Shown here one piece after another: positions 26,104 through 36,254 of a stretch of DNA of 64,000 nt. Location: the NCBI RefSeq assembly GCF_034057115.1, contig NZ_CP139195.1, positions 1,364,001 to 1,428,000 on the forward strand. The letters run 5' to 3'. Numbering within the stretch: position 1 is the first letter of the stretch; the number at the start of each line of letters is the position of its first letter. Under the pieces are notes generated by a model. The model was given only the letters and a program-made list of their open reading frames with translations, did no database searches and had not been told where the DNA came from. Both the position numbers and the translations under genes were made by a program. This stretch comes from Pseudomonas sp. AN-1 (GTDB lineage: Bacteria; Pseudomonadota; Gammaproteobacteria; Pseudomonadales; Pseudomonadaceae).

Positions 26104-26769
26104 GCGCCCTCTCCTGCCAGCGCCGGGCTGTAGCGGGAACTGAAGCGCTCGGGGTCGAAGGCCATCTGGGCAAAGGCCGCCTCGGCGCCAGCCTCGAGGA
26201 TCGGATGGCTGTAGGCAAAGCTCTGCCCGGCGATCAGCGGGCTGTTCTGGAAGAAACGCCCGTGGGATCGACCATCAGGTAGAACTCGCGCATGTCCTGG
26301 TTGTCCTCGGCACAGAGGACATGGCTGCAGGCGTGATGACGGGCGACGAAGGCAGTGAACTGGCGGTCGCTGACGACCAGGTCCTGGCTCACCACCGGTA
26401 GCATGCGCAGGACCTTCCACTTGTCCGGTGCGAGGCGGCGGATCAGCGGGCCGAGATCCTCACCATGGTTGAGCCGGTTGACCACGGTGTTGAACTTGAG
26501 GCGCAGGCCGAGGTTGGTCTGGCGAGCATTGGCCAGGCCGGTCGCTAGGTCATCCAGGTCGAGCAGCCGGTCGCGGCGGTCGACACGGCCGATGGCGCGA
26601 TTGGTCGCCGGACAGGCCGAGTCGATGCTGATGCCCAGCCAGCTCAGCTGCGGCGCCAGTCGACCCAGCAGCTCATGGTCGAGGTGGCTGCCATTGCTGA
26701 TCAGCGAAACCTTGAAGCCAAGGGCACGGGTCTGGCTGACGATACGGCAAGCGCTGGCGGGCCCGGCTC
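26100..26769 (-). pseudogene. Prokaryotic viperin (antiviral radical SAM) relic, N-terminally truncated and frameshifted
   Basis: The minus strand reads ACRIVSQTRALGFKVSLISNG, WLGISIDSACPATNRAIGR, LKFNTVVNRLNHGEDL and DKWKVLRMLPVV, matching the second half of viperin-family enzymes, which make antiviral 3'-deoxy-3',4'-didehydro nucleotides. The CxxxCxxC iron-sulfur motif and everything before it are missing, as the frame joins the cysA 3' end near 26770-26795. One base is lost in the C run at 26264-26266: restoring it gives MVDPHGRFFQNS and joins the second frame that ends at 26100. The product must be inactive. Confidence 0.8.
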
Positions 26770-26794
26770 GCCAGTGACCGACCTGGCGCTCTGG

Positions 26795-27778
<984 letters not shown>

Positions 27779-27781
27779 GGC

Positions 27782-28657
27782 TTATTCCTCGGCAGCATTC
27801 GACTTGAGGCGGGTCAGACGGCTTTCGCTCCACTGCTTGAGCAGCAGGATGCACAGCGCCAGGGCCAGCAGCAGGCTGGCGACGCTGAAGGCGGCGACGT
27901 GGTTGTACTCGTTGTAGAGGATCTCGACGTGCAGCGGCAGGGTGTTGGTGACGCCGCGGATATGTCCGGAGACCACCGACACCGCACCGAACTCGCCCAT
28001 CGCCCGCGCGGTGCACAACACCACGCCGTAGATCAGGCCCCACTTGATGTTGGGCAGGGTGACGTGCCGGAACATCTGCCAGCCGTTGGCGCCGAGCAGG
28101 CGCGCGGCCTCCTCCTCCTGGGTGCCCTGTTCCTGCATCAGCGGGACCAGTTCGCGGGCGACGAAGGGCACGGTGACGAACACGGTGGCCAGCACGATGC
28201 CGGGCACGGCGAAGATGATCTGGATGTCGCGCTCCTGCAGCCACGGGCCGAAGAAACCCTGGGCGCCGAACAGCAGCACGTAGATCAGGCCGGCGATCAC
28301 CGGCGACACCGAGAACGGCAGGTCGATCAGGGTGACCAGCAGGCTCTTGCCGCGGAACTCGTACTTGCTCACGCACCAGGCGGCGGCGACGCCGAACAGC
28401 AGGTTGAGCGGCACGGCGATGGCCACGGCGGTCAGCGTCAGCTGCAGCGCGGCGAGGGCGTCCGGCTCGAGGATCGCGGTGAAGAAGGTGCCCAGGCCCT
28501 GCTTGAGCGCCTCGCCGAGCACCACGTACAGCGGCAGCAGCAGGAACAGGGCGAACGCCAGCCAGGCGCCGGCGATCAGCAGGCTGCGGCCCAGCGCATG
28601 GCCGCGGCGGGCGGCGTTGGCCTGTGCGGCGCCGGAGGCGACGGTTACGGATGACAT
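27782..28657 (-). CDS. cysW: Sulfate ABC transporter permease CysW
   Basis: This 291-residue inner membrane permease has six predicted helices and the cytoplasmic EAA-type loop [27 protein letters not shown] that docks the ATPase. The CysW-specific segment [15 protein letters not shown] is present. It lies 3 nt before cysA and 10 nt after cysT. Confidence 0.95.
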   Translation of the reverse strand: MSSVTVASGAAQANAARRGHALGRSLLIAGAWLAFALFLLLPLYVVLGEALKQGLGTFFTAILEPDALAALQLTLTAVAIAVPLNLLFGVAAAWCVSKYEFRGKSLLVTLIDLPFSVSPVIAGLIYVLLFGAQGFFGPWLQERDIQIIFAVPGIVLATVFVTVPFVARELVPLMQEQGTQEEEAARLLGANGWQMFRHVTLPNIKWGLIYGVVLCTARAMGEFGAVSVVSGHIRGVTNTLPLHVEILYNEYNHVAAFSVASLLLALALCILLLKQWSESRLTRLKSNAAEE

Positions 28658-28667
28658 GGCGGCCTCC

Positions 28668-29486
28668 TCACGGCGTTTCGATGCGGCGCTGCAGCAGGTT
28701 GACCAGCAGCAGCAGGACGAAGGACACCACCAGCATCAGCACGCCGATGGCGGTGGCGCCGGTGTAGTCGTACTGGTCGAGCTTGACCATGATCAGCAGC
28801 GGCAGGATCTCGGTCTTCATCGGCATGTTGCCGGCGATGAAGATCACCGAACCGTACTCGCCGATGCCGCGGGCGAAGGCCAGGGCGAAGCCGGTCAGCC
28901 AGGCCGGCAGCAGCGCCGGCAGCAGCACGTGGCGGAATACCTGCAGCGGCCGGGCGCCGAGGCAGGCAGCGGCCTCCTCCACCTCGCGCGGAATGTCCTC
29001 CAGCACCGGCTGCAGGGTGCGCACCACGAACGGCAGGGTGACGAAGGTCAGCGCCAGGGTGATGCCCAGCGGGGTGTAGGCGATCTTCAGGCCGATCTCG
29101 GCGGCCAGGCTGCCGATCAGCCCCTTGGGCGCGTAGAGCGCGGTCAGGGCGATGCCGGCCACCGCGGTGGGCAGGGCGAACGGCAGGTCGATCATCGCGT
29201 CGATGACCTTGCGCCCGGGGAAGCGGTAGCGCACCAGCACCCAGGCCAGCAGGGTGCCGATCACGCCGTTGAGCAGCGCCGCAGCCAGGGCGACCCCGAA
29301 GCTCAGCTTGAGCGCGGCGAGCACCCGCGGCGCGCTGACGATGGCCCAGAACTGCTCCCAGGTGAGCTGGGCGGCGTGGACGAACATGGCACCCAGGGGA
29401 ATCAGCACCAGGAGGCTGAGATACACCAGGGTGTAGCCCAGCGTCAGCCCGAAGCCGGGTATGACGGGGGAAGTGCGGCGGGACAT
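28668..29486 (-). CDS. cysT: Sulfate ABC transporter permease CysT
   Basis: The 272-residue permease carries the EAA loop [26 protein letters not shown] and the [21 protein letters not shown] segment typical of CysT/CysU. It pairs with CysW. The gene follows sbp after 98 nt that contain a strong hairpin at 29541-29567, which may lower permease expression relative to the binding protein. Confidence 0.95.
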   Translation of the reverse strand: MSRRTSPVIPGFGLTLGYTLVYLSLLVLIPLGAMFVHAAQLTWEQFWAIVSAPRVLAALKLSFGVALAAALLNGVIGTLLAWVLVRYRFPGRKVIDAMIDLPFALPTAVAGIALTALYAPKGLIGSLAAEIGLKIAYTPLGITLALTFVTLPFVVRTLQPVLEDIPREVEEAAACLGARPLQVFRHVLLPALLPAWLTGFALAFARGIGEYGSVIFIAGNMPMKTEILPLLIMVKLDQYDYTGATAIGVLMLVVSFVLLLLVNLLQRRIETP

Positions 29487-29540
29487 AGGTTCCTCGCAAG
29501 GTTCGTGGCCCGGAGGCCGTCCGGGTTGTGGTCAAGCAAC

Positions 29541-29567
29541 AACCCCCGGTGCCGGACACCGGGGGTT
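29541..29567 (-). terminator. Intercistronic hairpin between sbp and cysT
   Basis: AACCCCCGGTG (29541-29551) pairs perfectly with CACCGGGGGTT (29557-29567) around a 5-nt loop. On the sbp strand it ends in a short TT and can act as a partial terminator or 3' stabiliser for the abundant binding-protein mRNA. Confidence 0.7.
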
Positions 29568-29584
29568 CGATCAGCAGACGGAGA

Positions 29585-30583
29585 TCACTGCACCTGGTAG
29601 ATCTGGTCGAACACGCCGCCATCGTTGAAGAACTTCGGCTGCGCGGCCTTCCAGCCGCCGAAGTCCTTGTCGATGGTGACCAGCTTCAGGGCCGGGAACT
29701 GCCGGGCGAACTCGGCGGCGACCTTCTCGTTGCGCGGACGGTAGAAGTGCCTGGCGGCGATGCGCTGGCCTTCCTCGCTGTACAGGTACTCCAGGTAGGC
29801 GGTGGCCAGCTCGCGGGTGCCCTTCCGGTCGACGTTCTTGTCGACCACCGCCACTGGCGGCTCGGCGAGGATCGACAGCGACGGCGCGACGATCTCGAAG
29901 TTCTCGCCGCCCTGCTCCTTGAGCGCCAGGAACGCCTCGTTCTCCCAGGCCAGCAACACGTCGCCGATGTTGTTGTTGACGAAGGTGATGGTCGAGCCGC
30001 GGGCGCCGGTGTCCAGCACCGGGACGTTCTTGTACAGCTGCTCGACGAAGGCCTTGGCCTTGTCCTCGCTGCCGTACTGCTGCTGGGCGTAGGCCCAGGC
30101 GGCGAGGAAGTTCCAGCGCGCGCCGCCGGAGGTCTTCGGGTTGGGGGTGATCACTTCCACGCCCGGCTTGACCAGGTCGTCCCAGTCCTTGATCTGCTTG
30201 GGGTTGCCCTTGCGCACCAGGAACACGATGGTCGAGGTGTAGGGGGTGCTGGCCTGCGGCAGGCGCGACTGCCAGTCCTCCGGGATCAGCTTGCCGAGCC
30301 TGTGCAGCTCGTCGATGTCGCCGGCCAGAGCCAGGGTCACCACATCGGCCTTGAGGCCGTCGATCACCGCACGGGCCTGCTTGCCGGAGCCGCCGTGGGA
30401 CTGCTGGATGGTCACCGCCTCGTGACCCTGGGCCTGCCAGTGCTGGTTGAAGGCGGTGTTGAATTCGCTGTACAGCTCACGGGTCGGGTCGTAGGACACG
30501 TTGAGCAGGGTGGTCTGCGCCTGTACGGCTGCGCTGAGGGACAGGCCGGCGATGGCAGCCAGGGCGAAACGACGAATGGACAT
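29585..30583 (-). CDS. sbp: Sulfate-binding periplasmic protein
   Basis: The 332-residue protein has a signal peptide ([22 protein letters not shown]) and then [13 protein letters not shown], the sulfate-binding protein signature, with [13 protein letters not shown] and [16 protein letters not shown] as ligand-loop motifs. It delivers sulfate or thiosulfate to CysTWA. oscA lies 201 nt upstream on the same strand. Expression under sulfur limitation is expected. Confidence 0.96.
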   Translation of the reverse strand: MSIRRFALAAIAGLSLSAAVQAQTTLLNVSYDPTRELYSEFNTAFNQHWQAQGHEAVTIQQSHGGSGKQARAVIDGLKADVVTLALAGDIDELHRLGKLIPEDWQSRLPQASTPYTSTIVFLVRKGNPKQIKDWDDLVKPGVEVITPNPKTSGGARWNFLAAWAYAQQQYGSEDKAKAFVEQLYKNVPVLDTGARGSTITFVNNNIGDVLLAWENEAFLALKEQGGENFEIVAPSLSILAEPPVAVVDKNVDRKGTRELATAYLEYLYSEEGQRIAARHFYRPRNEKVAAEFARQFPALKLVTIDKDFGGWKAAQPKFFNDGGVFDQIYQVQ

Positions 30584-30784
30584 GCTGTTGCTCCTTGTAC
30601 GTGCCGCTCTGGCACGTTGATCAATTCCGGGTGGTGAAGGTCTGGCTGAACTTCAGCGACACATTCGCCAGCAACAGCAGCGGTAGGGGTGCGTGCTCAT
30701 GGCTGTGCTCGTGCTCATCTTGTTGTGGCTATGGCTCGGGGTCATGCTCACGCCCTCTGGAGGTCCAGTCGGGCCTGGCTGGAA

Positions 30785-30970
30785 TCAGGCCGGCTTGCTG
30801 CCGGTCGGCGACTGCAGACGGAATTTTTCCTTGCGCTCGATCTGCACCACCTGGCCGTTGTGCACGGTGATTTCCACCGCGCCGTAACGCAGGCCATTGA
30901 GGGCATTGTGGATCTCGCGCAACAGGCCGGCTTCATCCTGTCCGGCAACACTGCGTAGGTTGGCGCTCAT
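30785..30970 (-). CDS. oscA: Sulfur starvation response protein OscA
   Basis: The 61-residue protein MSANLRSVAGQDEAGLLREI...VEITVHNGQVVQIERKEKFRL is of the DUF2292/OscA type, a small protein tied to growth on organosulfur sources or under oxidative and chromate stress in pseudomonads. An AAGGAG site precedes the ATG. It is the first gene before sbp and likely shares the promoter in the AT-rich gap at 30971-31231. Confidence 0.9.
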   Translation of the reverse strand: MSANLRSVAGQDEAGLLREIHNALNGLRYGAVEITVHNGQVVQIERKEKFRLQSPTGSKPA

Positions 30971-31047
30971 GGAAATGCTCCTTGGAAAGGGGCCGCTGGA
31001 TGACACGACTCGCGGCGGCTGGAGCGGATATTAGGCGTGCCAGAAAT

Positions 31048-31072
31048 ATTCTTAAAAATACTGTTTAAGAAT
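31048..31072. promoter_or_regulatory. Inverted repeat in the AT-rich oscA promoter region
   Basis: ATTCTTAAA (31048-31056) and TTTAAGAAT (31064-31072) form a perfect 9-bp inverted repeat with a 7-nt spacer. It lies between the divergent oscA and hydrolase genes, 78 nt upstream of oscA. A CysB or related regulator site is a reasonable guess. Confidence 0.5.
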
Positions 31073-31231
31073 TTTTATATTCCTACATGAAATAACAAAC
31101 TGACAGACGGACGCCATCCTCTCCTCAGCCACTAAAAACCAAAAAGCATAAATAAATAATTTTTTATTACTTAACATCCTTTTCTCTACTGCCTAGACTG
31201 CGCTGATCCACAGCCTGTACGAGGGCCGCCC

Positions 31232-31813
31232 ATGCGCCGTCACGCCATCCACTACCTGATCCTGCCGGGCTGGCAAGGCTCGCCAGCCGAGCACTGGCAG
31301 AGCCACTGGCAGCGCAGCCTGCCGGATGCCAGCCGGGTCGAGCAGGCCGACTGGCTGAATCCGCAACGCGATGCCTGGATCGCCCGCCTGGAGCGGCACA
31401 TCGCCGCGGCCCCCGGCCGGCTGATTCTGGTGGCCCACAGCCTGGGCTGCATCACCCTCGCCCACTGGGCGGCGCAGGCCACCCCGGCGCTGCTGGCCAA
31501 GGTACAGGGCGCCCTGCTGGTGGCACCGGCGGACGTCGAGCGCCCCGGCTGTCCCGAGGCGCTGCAGAACTTCGCGCCCATGCCGCGCAGCCTGCTGCCC
31601 TTCCCCAGCCTGCTGGTCGGCTCCGACAACGATCCGGCCGCCAGCGCGCCGCGGGCCATGCAGATGGCCCACCAGTGGGGTGCCGAGGCGGTGCTGCTGA
31701 GCGGCGTCGGGCACATCAACGTCAAGTCCGGGCACTGCCAGTGGGAGCAGGGCTTTGCCTACCTGTACCGCCTGCAGGGCCTGATCGAGCAGCAGGCCCG
31801 GCGCCGGGCCTGA
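31232..31813 (+). CDS. RBBP9/YdeN family alpha/beta hydrolase
   Basis: The 193-residue serine hydrolase starts MRRHAIHYLILPGWQGSPAEHWQSHWQ, the RBBP9/YdeN N-terminal pattern. The nucleophile is in LVAHSLGC near residue 70, the acid in LLVGSDNDPAAS and the catalytic His in GVGHINVKSGHCQWEQG. It lies between sulfur-limitation genes, divergent from oscA and 77 nt before a sigma-54 activator-like gene; related hydrolases occur in sulfur-regulated clusters. The substrate is unknown. Confidence 0.85.
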   Translation: MRRHAIHYLILPGWQGSPAEHWQSHWQRSLPDASRVEQADWLNPQRDAWIARLERHIAAAPGRLILVAHSLGCITLAHWAAQATPALLAKVQGALLVAPADVERPGCPEALQNFAPMPRSLLPFPSLLVGSDNDPAASAPRAMQMAHQWGAEAVLLSGVGHINVKSGHCQWEQGFAYLYRLQGLIEQQARRRA

Positions 31814-31890
31814 ACCGCGCATGCCCTGCCCTGTGGCGCGCCGCGAATCCTTCTGAACGGGCGGAGCCAGGTTCCGCCCGGGAGCCTGTC

Positions 31891-32715
31891 ATGAGTCCGC
31901 ACAACCCGCTGAGCCAACCGATCCTCACCTTCGCCGATGCCGAGCGCAGCCCGCTGAGCATCCGCGCCAAGGCGCTGGTGTTCGTCGACCCGCGCTCGCG
32001 GCAGCTGCATGACGACGTCGAGCGCCTGGCCCCCGGCTATCAGCCGCTGCTGATCCGCGGCGAGACCGGCACCGGCAAGGAGCTGCTGGCCCGCCATATC
32101 CACCGCTCGAGCGGCCGCCCCGGCCTGTTCGTCGCCCTCAACTGCGCCAGCCTCAGCGCGCAGCACGCCGAAGCCGAACTGTTCGGCCACGCCCCCGGCG
32201 TCTACAACGGCTCATCCAGCAGTCGCGCCGGCTGGTTCGGCTCGGCACACGGCGGCACCCTGTATCTGGACGAGATCGGCGACCTGCCGCTGGCGTTGCA
32301 GCACAAGCTGCTGCGCGCCCTGGAAACCCGCGAGGTGCTGCGCGTCGGCGCCCGCGAGGCCAGCGCGGTGGACGTGCGCCTGGTCGCCGCGACCAGCTTC
32401 GACCTGGCCCGTGCGGCGGCGGTCGGCAAGTTCGACCAGCGCCTGCTGCACTACCTGGTCGACGGCCGCCTGGAGCTGCCGCCGCTGCGCGAACGCCCGG
32501 GTGACATCCTGCCGATGGCCGGCTACTTCCTCGGCGTGCATGCCCAGCGCCTCAGCCTGCCGCCCCCCAGCCTGAGCCTGGCGGCCCAGCAGTTGCTCGA
32601 ACGCTACAGCTGGCCGGGCAACACCCGCGAACTGGAAAGCGTCATGCACTTCGCCCTGCTGGTGTGCGGCGAGGTGATCGAGCCCGAGCACCTCGAACTG
32701 GCGCCTGGTACCTGA
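31891..32715 (+). CDS. Sigma-54 activator-like AAA+ protein without GAFTGA and DNA-binding domain
   Basis: The 274-residue protein is an AAA+ domain like that of SfnR, with Walker A GETGTGKE at 57-64 and Walker B GGTLYLDEIGD. The GAFTGA loop, which contacts sigma-54, reads GVYNGS at about 103-108, and the protein stops right after WPGNTRELESVM...LELAPGT, without the Fis-type helix-turn-helix. A hairpin at 31858-31880 lies in the leader. It may modulate SfnR by mixed hexamers, or be a decaying paralogue; activation of transcription on its own seems unlikely. Confidence 0.8.
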   Translation: MSPHNPLSQPILTFADAERSPLSIRAKALVFVDPRSRQLHDDVERLAPGYQPLLIRGETGTGKELLARHIHRSSGRPGLFVALNCASLSAQHAEAELFGHAPGVYNGSSSSRAGWFGSAHGGTLYLDEIGDLPLALQHKLLRALETREVLRVGAREASAVDVRLVAATSFDLARAAAVGKFDQRLLHYLVDGRLELPPLRERPGDILPMAGYFLGVHAQRLSLPPPSLSLAAQQLLERYSWPGNTRELESVMHFALLVCGEVIEPEHLELAPGT

Positions 32716-32744
32716 GCGGGCGATGCGCCGTGCCGAGCACCACC

Positions 32745-33650
32745 CTAACGACTGCGCCGGTAGGCCCCCGGCGGCAGGCCGATGAGCTTGTCGAAGGCGC
32801 GGGTGAAGGCCGCCACCGACTGGTAACCCACCGCCTCGGCGACCTCGGCCACCGCCTGGCCTTCCTTCAGCAGCCGGCACGCCGCGCGTATGCGCAGGCC
32901 GAGCAGCACCTGGCCCGGCGTCTGCCCGGCCAGCTCATGGAAGCGCTTGGCGAACGCGGCGCGCGACAGGCCGACGCAGGCGGCCATCTGCTCCAGCGTC
33001 CAGGCTTCGGCCGGTGCGGCGATCAGCCGCTCCAGCAGCCCGCCGAACGCCGGCTGCCGCGCCAGTGCCAGCAGGCCGCGCAGCTCGCCGCTGGTGCTGG
33101 TCGTGCCGTGCTGGCGCAGCACGTAGAGGAACAGCAGCTGACTGAGACGCTCGAGCACGCCGGCCGACGGTCCCTGCTCGCGGGCGCACTCGGCGAGGAT
33201 CAGCTCGAACAGGCTGCGCGCCGCCGCCAGGGTGGGATCGCCGGCACGCAGCAGCAGGCAGGTCGGCAGCGAGTCGACGATCAGCTCGCTGAGTCCCGGC
33301 TGGAAATGGAAGAAGCCGCAGACCAGGCCGACCCCCTCCTCCGCCCCGGGCTCCAGCGCCTGCATCTGCCCGCGCGGCGCCGCGCAGGCCGCCTCGCTGC
33401 TGGCCTCGCCGGACAGCCGATAGGGCACGTCACGCAGGATGAACAGCGCATCGCCGGCCTGCAATTGCTGTGGCGCCTGGCCGTCGACATGCAGCCAGCA
33501 GCTGCCCTGCACCAGCAGGTGGAAGCTGGAGCGGGCCATGCCCTGGGTACTGGCATGCCAGCCACCGCAGTAGCGGCCGACATGGAACAGGCTGGCGTCC
33601 AGCTCCAGGCTTTCTAATAACCAATCGATAAGAGTCGTGGACGAATTCAT
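32745..33650 (-). CDS. AraC family transcriptional regulator with cupin sensor
   Basis: The 301-residue protein has an N-terminal cupin domain (FHLLVQGSCWLHVDG, GDALFILRDVPYRL) and a C-terminal double helix-turn-helix (WTLEQMAACVGLSRAAFAKRFHELAG and QAVAEVAEAVGYQSVAAFTRAFDKLIG). It is divergent from the AhpD-ACAD-ABC operon, with 103 nt between start codons. That gap holds the 10-bp palindrome ATTCTAGAAT (33683-33692) and repeats of GATTCT that could be its operator. The ligand is unknown. Confidence 0.9.
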   Translation of the reverse strand: MNSSTTLIDWLLESLELDASLFHVGRYCGGWHASTQGMARSSFHLLVQGSCWLHVDGQAPQQLQAGDALFILRDVPYRLSGEASSEAACAAPRGQMQALEPGAEEGVGLVCGFFHFQPGLSELIVDSLPTCLLLRAGDPTLAAARSLFELILAECAREQGPSAGVLERLSQLLFLYVLRQHGTTSTSGELRGLLALARQPAFGGLLERLIAAPAEAWTLEQMAACVGLSRAAFAKRFHELAGQTPGQVLLGLRIRAACRLLKEGQAVAEVAEAVGYQSVAAFTRAFDKLIGLPPGAYRRSR

Positions 33651-33753
33651 CTAATCGAAAGACTCCAGAGCAAGTGAATAGGATTCTAGAATATTGAACG
33701 CGATTCTTATAACCAACAGAATTCCTGCACACTTTCTCTCAGGAGTCCTGTCC

Positions 33754-34314
33754 ATGTCCCGCGTCACCCTGCACACCCTCGAAAGCGCTCCGGCCGAGGC
33801 CCGTCCGTTCCTGGAAAATGCGCAGAACAACTCCGGCTTCATCCCCAACCTGCTGGCGGTGCTGGCCAACGCCCCGGCGGCGCTGGAAACCTACGTCACC
33901 GTTTCCGCCCTCAACGGCAAGGCCAGCCTCGGCCTGGCCGAGCGCGAGGTGATCCAGCTGATCGCCGCCACCACCCATGGCTGCACCTTCTGCGTCGCCG
34001 GCCACACCGCCGTGGCCACCAACAAGGCCAAGCTGCCGGCCGAGGTGATCGAGGCCCTGCGCGCCCGCGGCGAGCTGCCGGACGCCCGCTACGAGGCGCT
34101 GGCCGAGTTTACCCGCAACGTCATTGCTACCCGCGGCAATGTCGCCGATGTCGACTACCAGGCCTTCCTCGCTGCCGGCTTCAGCGAGGGCCAGGCGCTG
34201 GAAGTGATCCTCGGCGTCAGCCTGGCGACCCTGTGCAACTTCGCCAACAGCTTCGCCCGCACCCCGCTCAACCCCGAGCTGGGCCGCTACCGCTGGGAAG
34301 CCGTCAGCGCCTGA
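33754..34314 (+). CDS. AhpD-like carboxymuconolactone decarboxylase family protein
   Basis: The 186-residue protein has the AhpD redox motif CTFC followed by the conserved His in GCTFCVAGHT near residue 83, and the all-helical CMD fold. AhpD-like proteins act as thiol peroxidase partners. An AGGAG site precedes the ATG. It heads an apparent operon with an acyl-CoA-dehydrogenase-like protein and an ABC importer. The redox role in that operon is inferred. Confidence 0.88.
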   Translation: MSRVTLHTLESAPAEARPFLENAQNNSGFIPNLLAVLANAPAALETYVTVSALNGKASLGLAEREVIQLIAATTHGCTFCVAGHTAVATNKAKLPAEVIEALRARGELPDARYEALAEFTRNVIATRGNVADVDYQAFLAAGFSEGQALEVILGVSLATLCNFANSFARTPLNPELGRYRWEAVSA

Positions 34315-34347
34315 TTACCACGTCCATTTGCCTGGGAGAGAACGACC

Positions 34348-35412
34348 ATGCTGGATAGCAACCTAAGCCACTGGCTCGAAGCCGAAGCCGACGCCCTAGA
34401 TCGCGGTCTGCGCGAAGCCGATGACGTACTGCCACAGCTGGCCGCTGCCGGCGTGCTCGGTCTGGGCGTGGACGAGCAGTACGGCGGTGCCGGTGGCGAC
34501 ACCTGCGCCGCTATCGACGCTATCGCCGCCGTCGCCGGCCACTCGCTGACCGCCGCCTTCGTGCTGTGGGGCCAGCGCACCTTCATCGAATACCTGCTGC
34601 ACACCGACAACACCGCCCTGCGCGAGCGCCTGCTCGGCGAGCTGCTGGACGGCACCCAGGCCGGCGCCACCGGCCTGTCAAATGCCATGAAGTACCTGTC
34701 GGGTATCGAGGAGCTGGGCGTGCGCGCCACGCCTAGCGCAGCTGGCTGGCAGCTGGACGGACACCTGCCGTGGGTCACCAACCTACGCAAGCGCGGTTTC
34801 GTGGTCGCGGCCGCAGTCGAGCTGTCGGGCGCGGCGCCCTTCATCGCCGCCATCCCCGACGATCTGTCCGGGCTCACCCGCAGCGAAGATCTGCAACTGC
34901 TCGGCCTGCAATCGAGCAACACCGCGGCACTGCAGCTCGACGCCCTGCAGCTGCAGCGTGACTGGCTGCTGGCCGACGACGCCCGCCAATACCTGCCACG
35001 CGTGCGCCCCGGCTTCCTCGGCCTGCAGTGCGGCATGACCATCGGCCTGACCCGCCGCTGCCTGCAGGAAGTCGAACGCCATCTGGCCGGCAGCCGCTCG
35101 GTGCTGGAGGCAGAATGGCGCGATCTGTGCGCGCGGCTCGAACAGTGCGTGGCCGAACTCAAGCACGGCCTGTGCGCCGGCCGCTTCCTGAGCGAGCCGG
35201 CCAGCCTGTTCAAGCTACGCATTGCCCTCGCCGAACTGGCCGGGCAGGCAGTGCAGCTGGAGCTGCAGGCCAGCGGCGGCAAGGCCTACCTGCAGCAGCA
35301 CGGCGCCGGCTTCGCCCGCCGCCTGCGCGAATCAGCCTTCGTGCCCATCGTTACCCCCAGCCTGGTGCAGCTGCGCGGCGAACTGCAGCGTCATGCGGGA
35401 GCCGCCGCATGA
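34348..35412 (+). CDS. Acyl-CoA dehydrogenase-like flavoprotein
   Basis: The 354-residue protein follows the acyl-CoA dehydrogenase fold (LGLGVDEQYGGAGGDT near residue 45, ATGLSNAMKYLSG near 115) but lacks an obvious catalytic glutamate context and is shorter than beta-oxidation enzymes. It is more like the flavin-dependent monooxygenases of the SfnB/DszC group found in sulfur acquisition. Its stop overlaps the ABC ATPase start (ATGA). A reaction on an imported organosulfur compound is likely but not shown. Confidence 0.8.
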   Translation: MLDSNLSHWLEAEADALDRGLREADDVLPQLAAAGVLGLGVDEQYGGAGGDTCAAIDAIAAVAGHSLTAAFVLWGQRTFIEYLLHTDNTALRERLLGELLDGTQAGATGLSNAMKYLSGIEELGVRATPSAAGWQLDGHLPWVTNLRKRGFVVAAAVELSGAAPFIAAIPDDLSGLTRSEDLQLLGLQSSNTAALQLDALQLQRDWLLADDARQYLPRVRPGFLGLQCGMTIGLTRRCLQEVERHLAGSRSVLEAEWRDLCARLEQCVAELKHGLCAGRFLSEPASLFKLRIALAELAGQAVQLELQASGGKAYLQQHGAGFARRLRESAFVPIVTPSLVQLRGELQRHAGAAA

Positions 35413-36254
35413 GCGCGCCGGTCCTGCAGGCCAGCGGCATCGCCCTCGGCTATGGGCAGCGCCGCATCCTGGAGAACTTCGCGCTGAACCTGCGCCCGGG
35501 CGAGGTGGTGACCCTCCTCGGCCCCAGCGGCGTCGGCAAATCCAGCCTGCTGCGCGTGCTGGCCGGCCTGCAGGCGCCGCTGGAAGGCGAGGTGCGCCTG
35601 TTCGGCGAGCCGCTCGCCGGCCCGCACCCGCGCGTCGCGGTGGCCTTCCAGGACCCTTCGCTGCTGCCCTGGCTGAACCTCGAGCACAACGTCGCCTTCG
35701 GCCTGGACTTCAAGCACCAGCCCCGGCGCAGCGCCGCCGAACGCGATGAGCGCGTGAATGCCGCCATCGTCGCGGTTGGCCTCGAGCACGCCCGCGGCCG
35801 CTACCCGAGCGAGCTGTCCGGCGGCATGGCGCAGCGCACTGCGCTGGCCCGCTGCCTGGCGCGCGAGCCGCACGTGCTGTTGCTCGATGAACCCTTCGGC
35901 GCGCTGGACGAGGTTACCCGCGCCGACATGCAGCAACTGCTGCTCAGGATTGTCCGCGAGCGGCAGACCGCCGCGGTGCTGATCACCCATGACATCGATG
36001 AGGCCCTGCTGCTTTCCGAACGCATCCTGCTACTGGGTGGCACCCCAGCGCACGCGCTCGGCGAGTGGCACGTCGACCTGCCCCAGCCCCGCGAAGAGCT
36101 GGTCGACGAGCTTGGCCAGTTGCGCATCGACATCCTCAAAACCCTACGGCGGGCAAGCCGCAGCCACGACTCCCACACTCGATCCGCTGGAGACTTGCCA
36201 TGTGCCACGACTGCAACGACACCCAATATTCGCGCCGCGACTTCCTCAGGTTGA
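35409..36254 (+). CDS. ABC transporter ATP-binding protein (SsuB/TauB/NrtD type)
   Basis: The ATPase has Walker A GPSGVGKSS near residue 39, a Q-loop in AFQDPSLLPW, signature LSGGMAQR, Walker [12 protein letters not shown] and VLITHDIDEAL. The LPWLNLEHNVAFGLD pattern is typical of the sulfonate/taurine/nitrate import group. The frame runs 281 residues, and the last about 20, overlapping the next gene by 55 nt, do not look conserved, so the original stop may have been lost. Start overlaps the previous stop by four bases. Confidence 0.9.
   Translation: MSAPVLQASGIALGYGQRRILENFALNLRPGEVVTLLGPSGVGKSSLLRVLAGLQAPLEGEVRLFGEPLAGPHPRVAVAFQDPSLLPWLNLEHNVAFGLDFKHQPRRSAAERDERVNAAIVAVGLEHARGRYPSELSGGMAQRTALARCLAREPHVLLLDEPFGALDEVTRADMQQLLLRIVRERQTAAVLITHDIDEALLLSERILLLGGTPAHALGEWHVDLPQPREELVDELGQLRIDILKTLRRASRSHDSHTRSAGDLPCATTATTPNIRAATSSG

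Noticed and set aside
30640-30780. Histidine- and glutamate-rich peptide (HEHSHEH) between oscA and sbp on the minus strand
   Set aside because: The frame is broken by a TAG and has no clear start; a metal-binding peptide cannot be supported.
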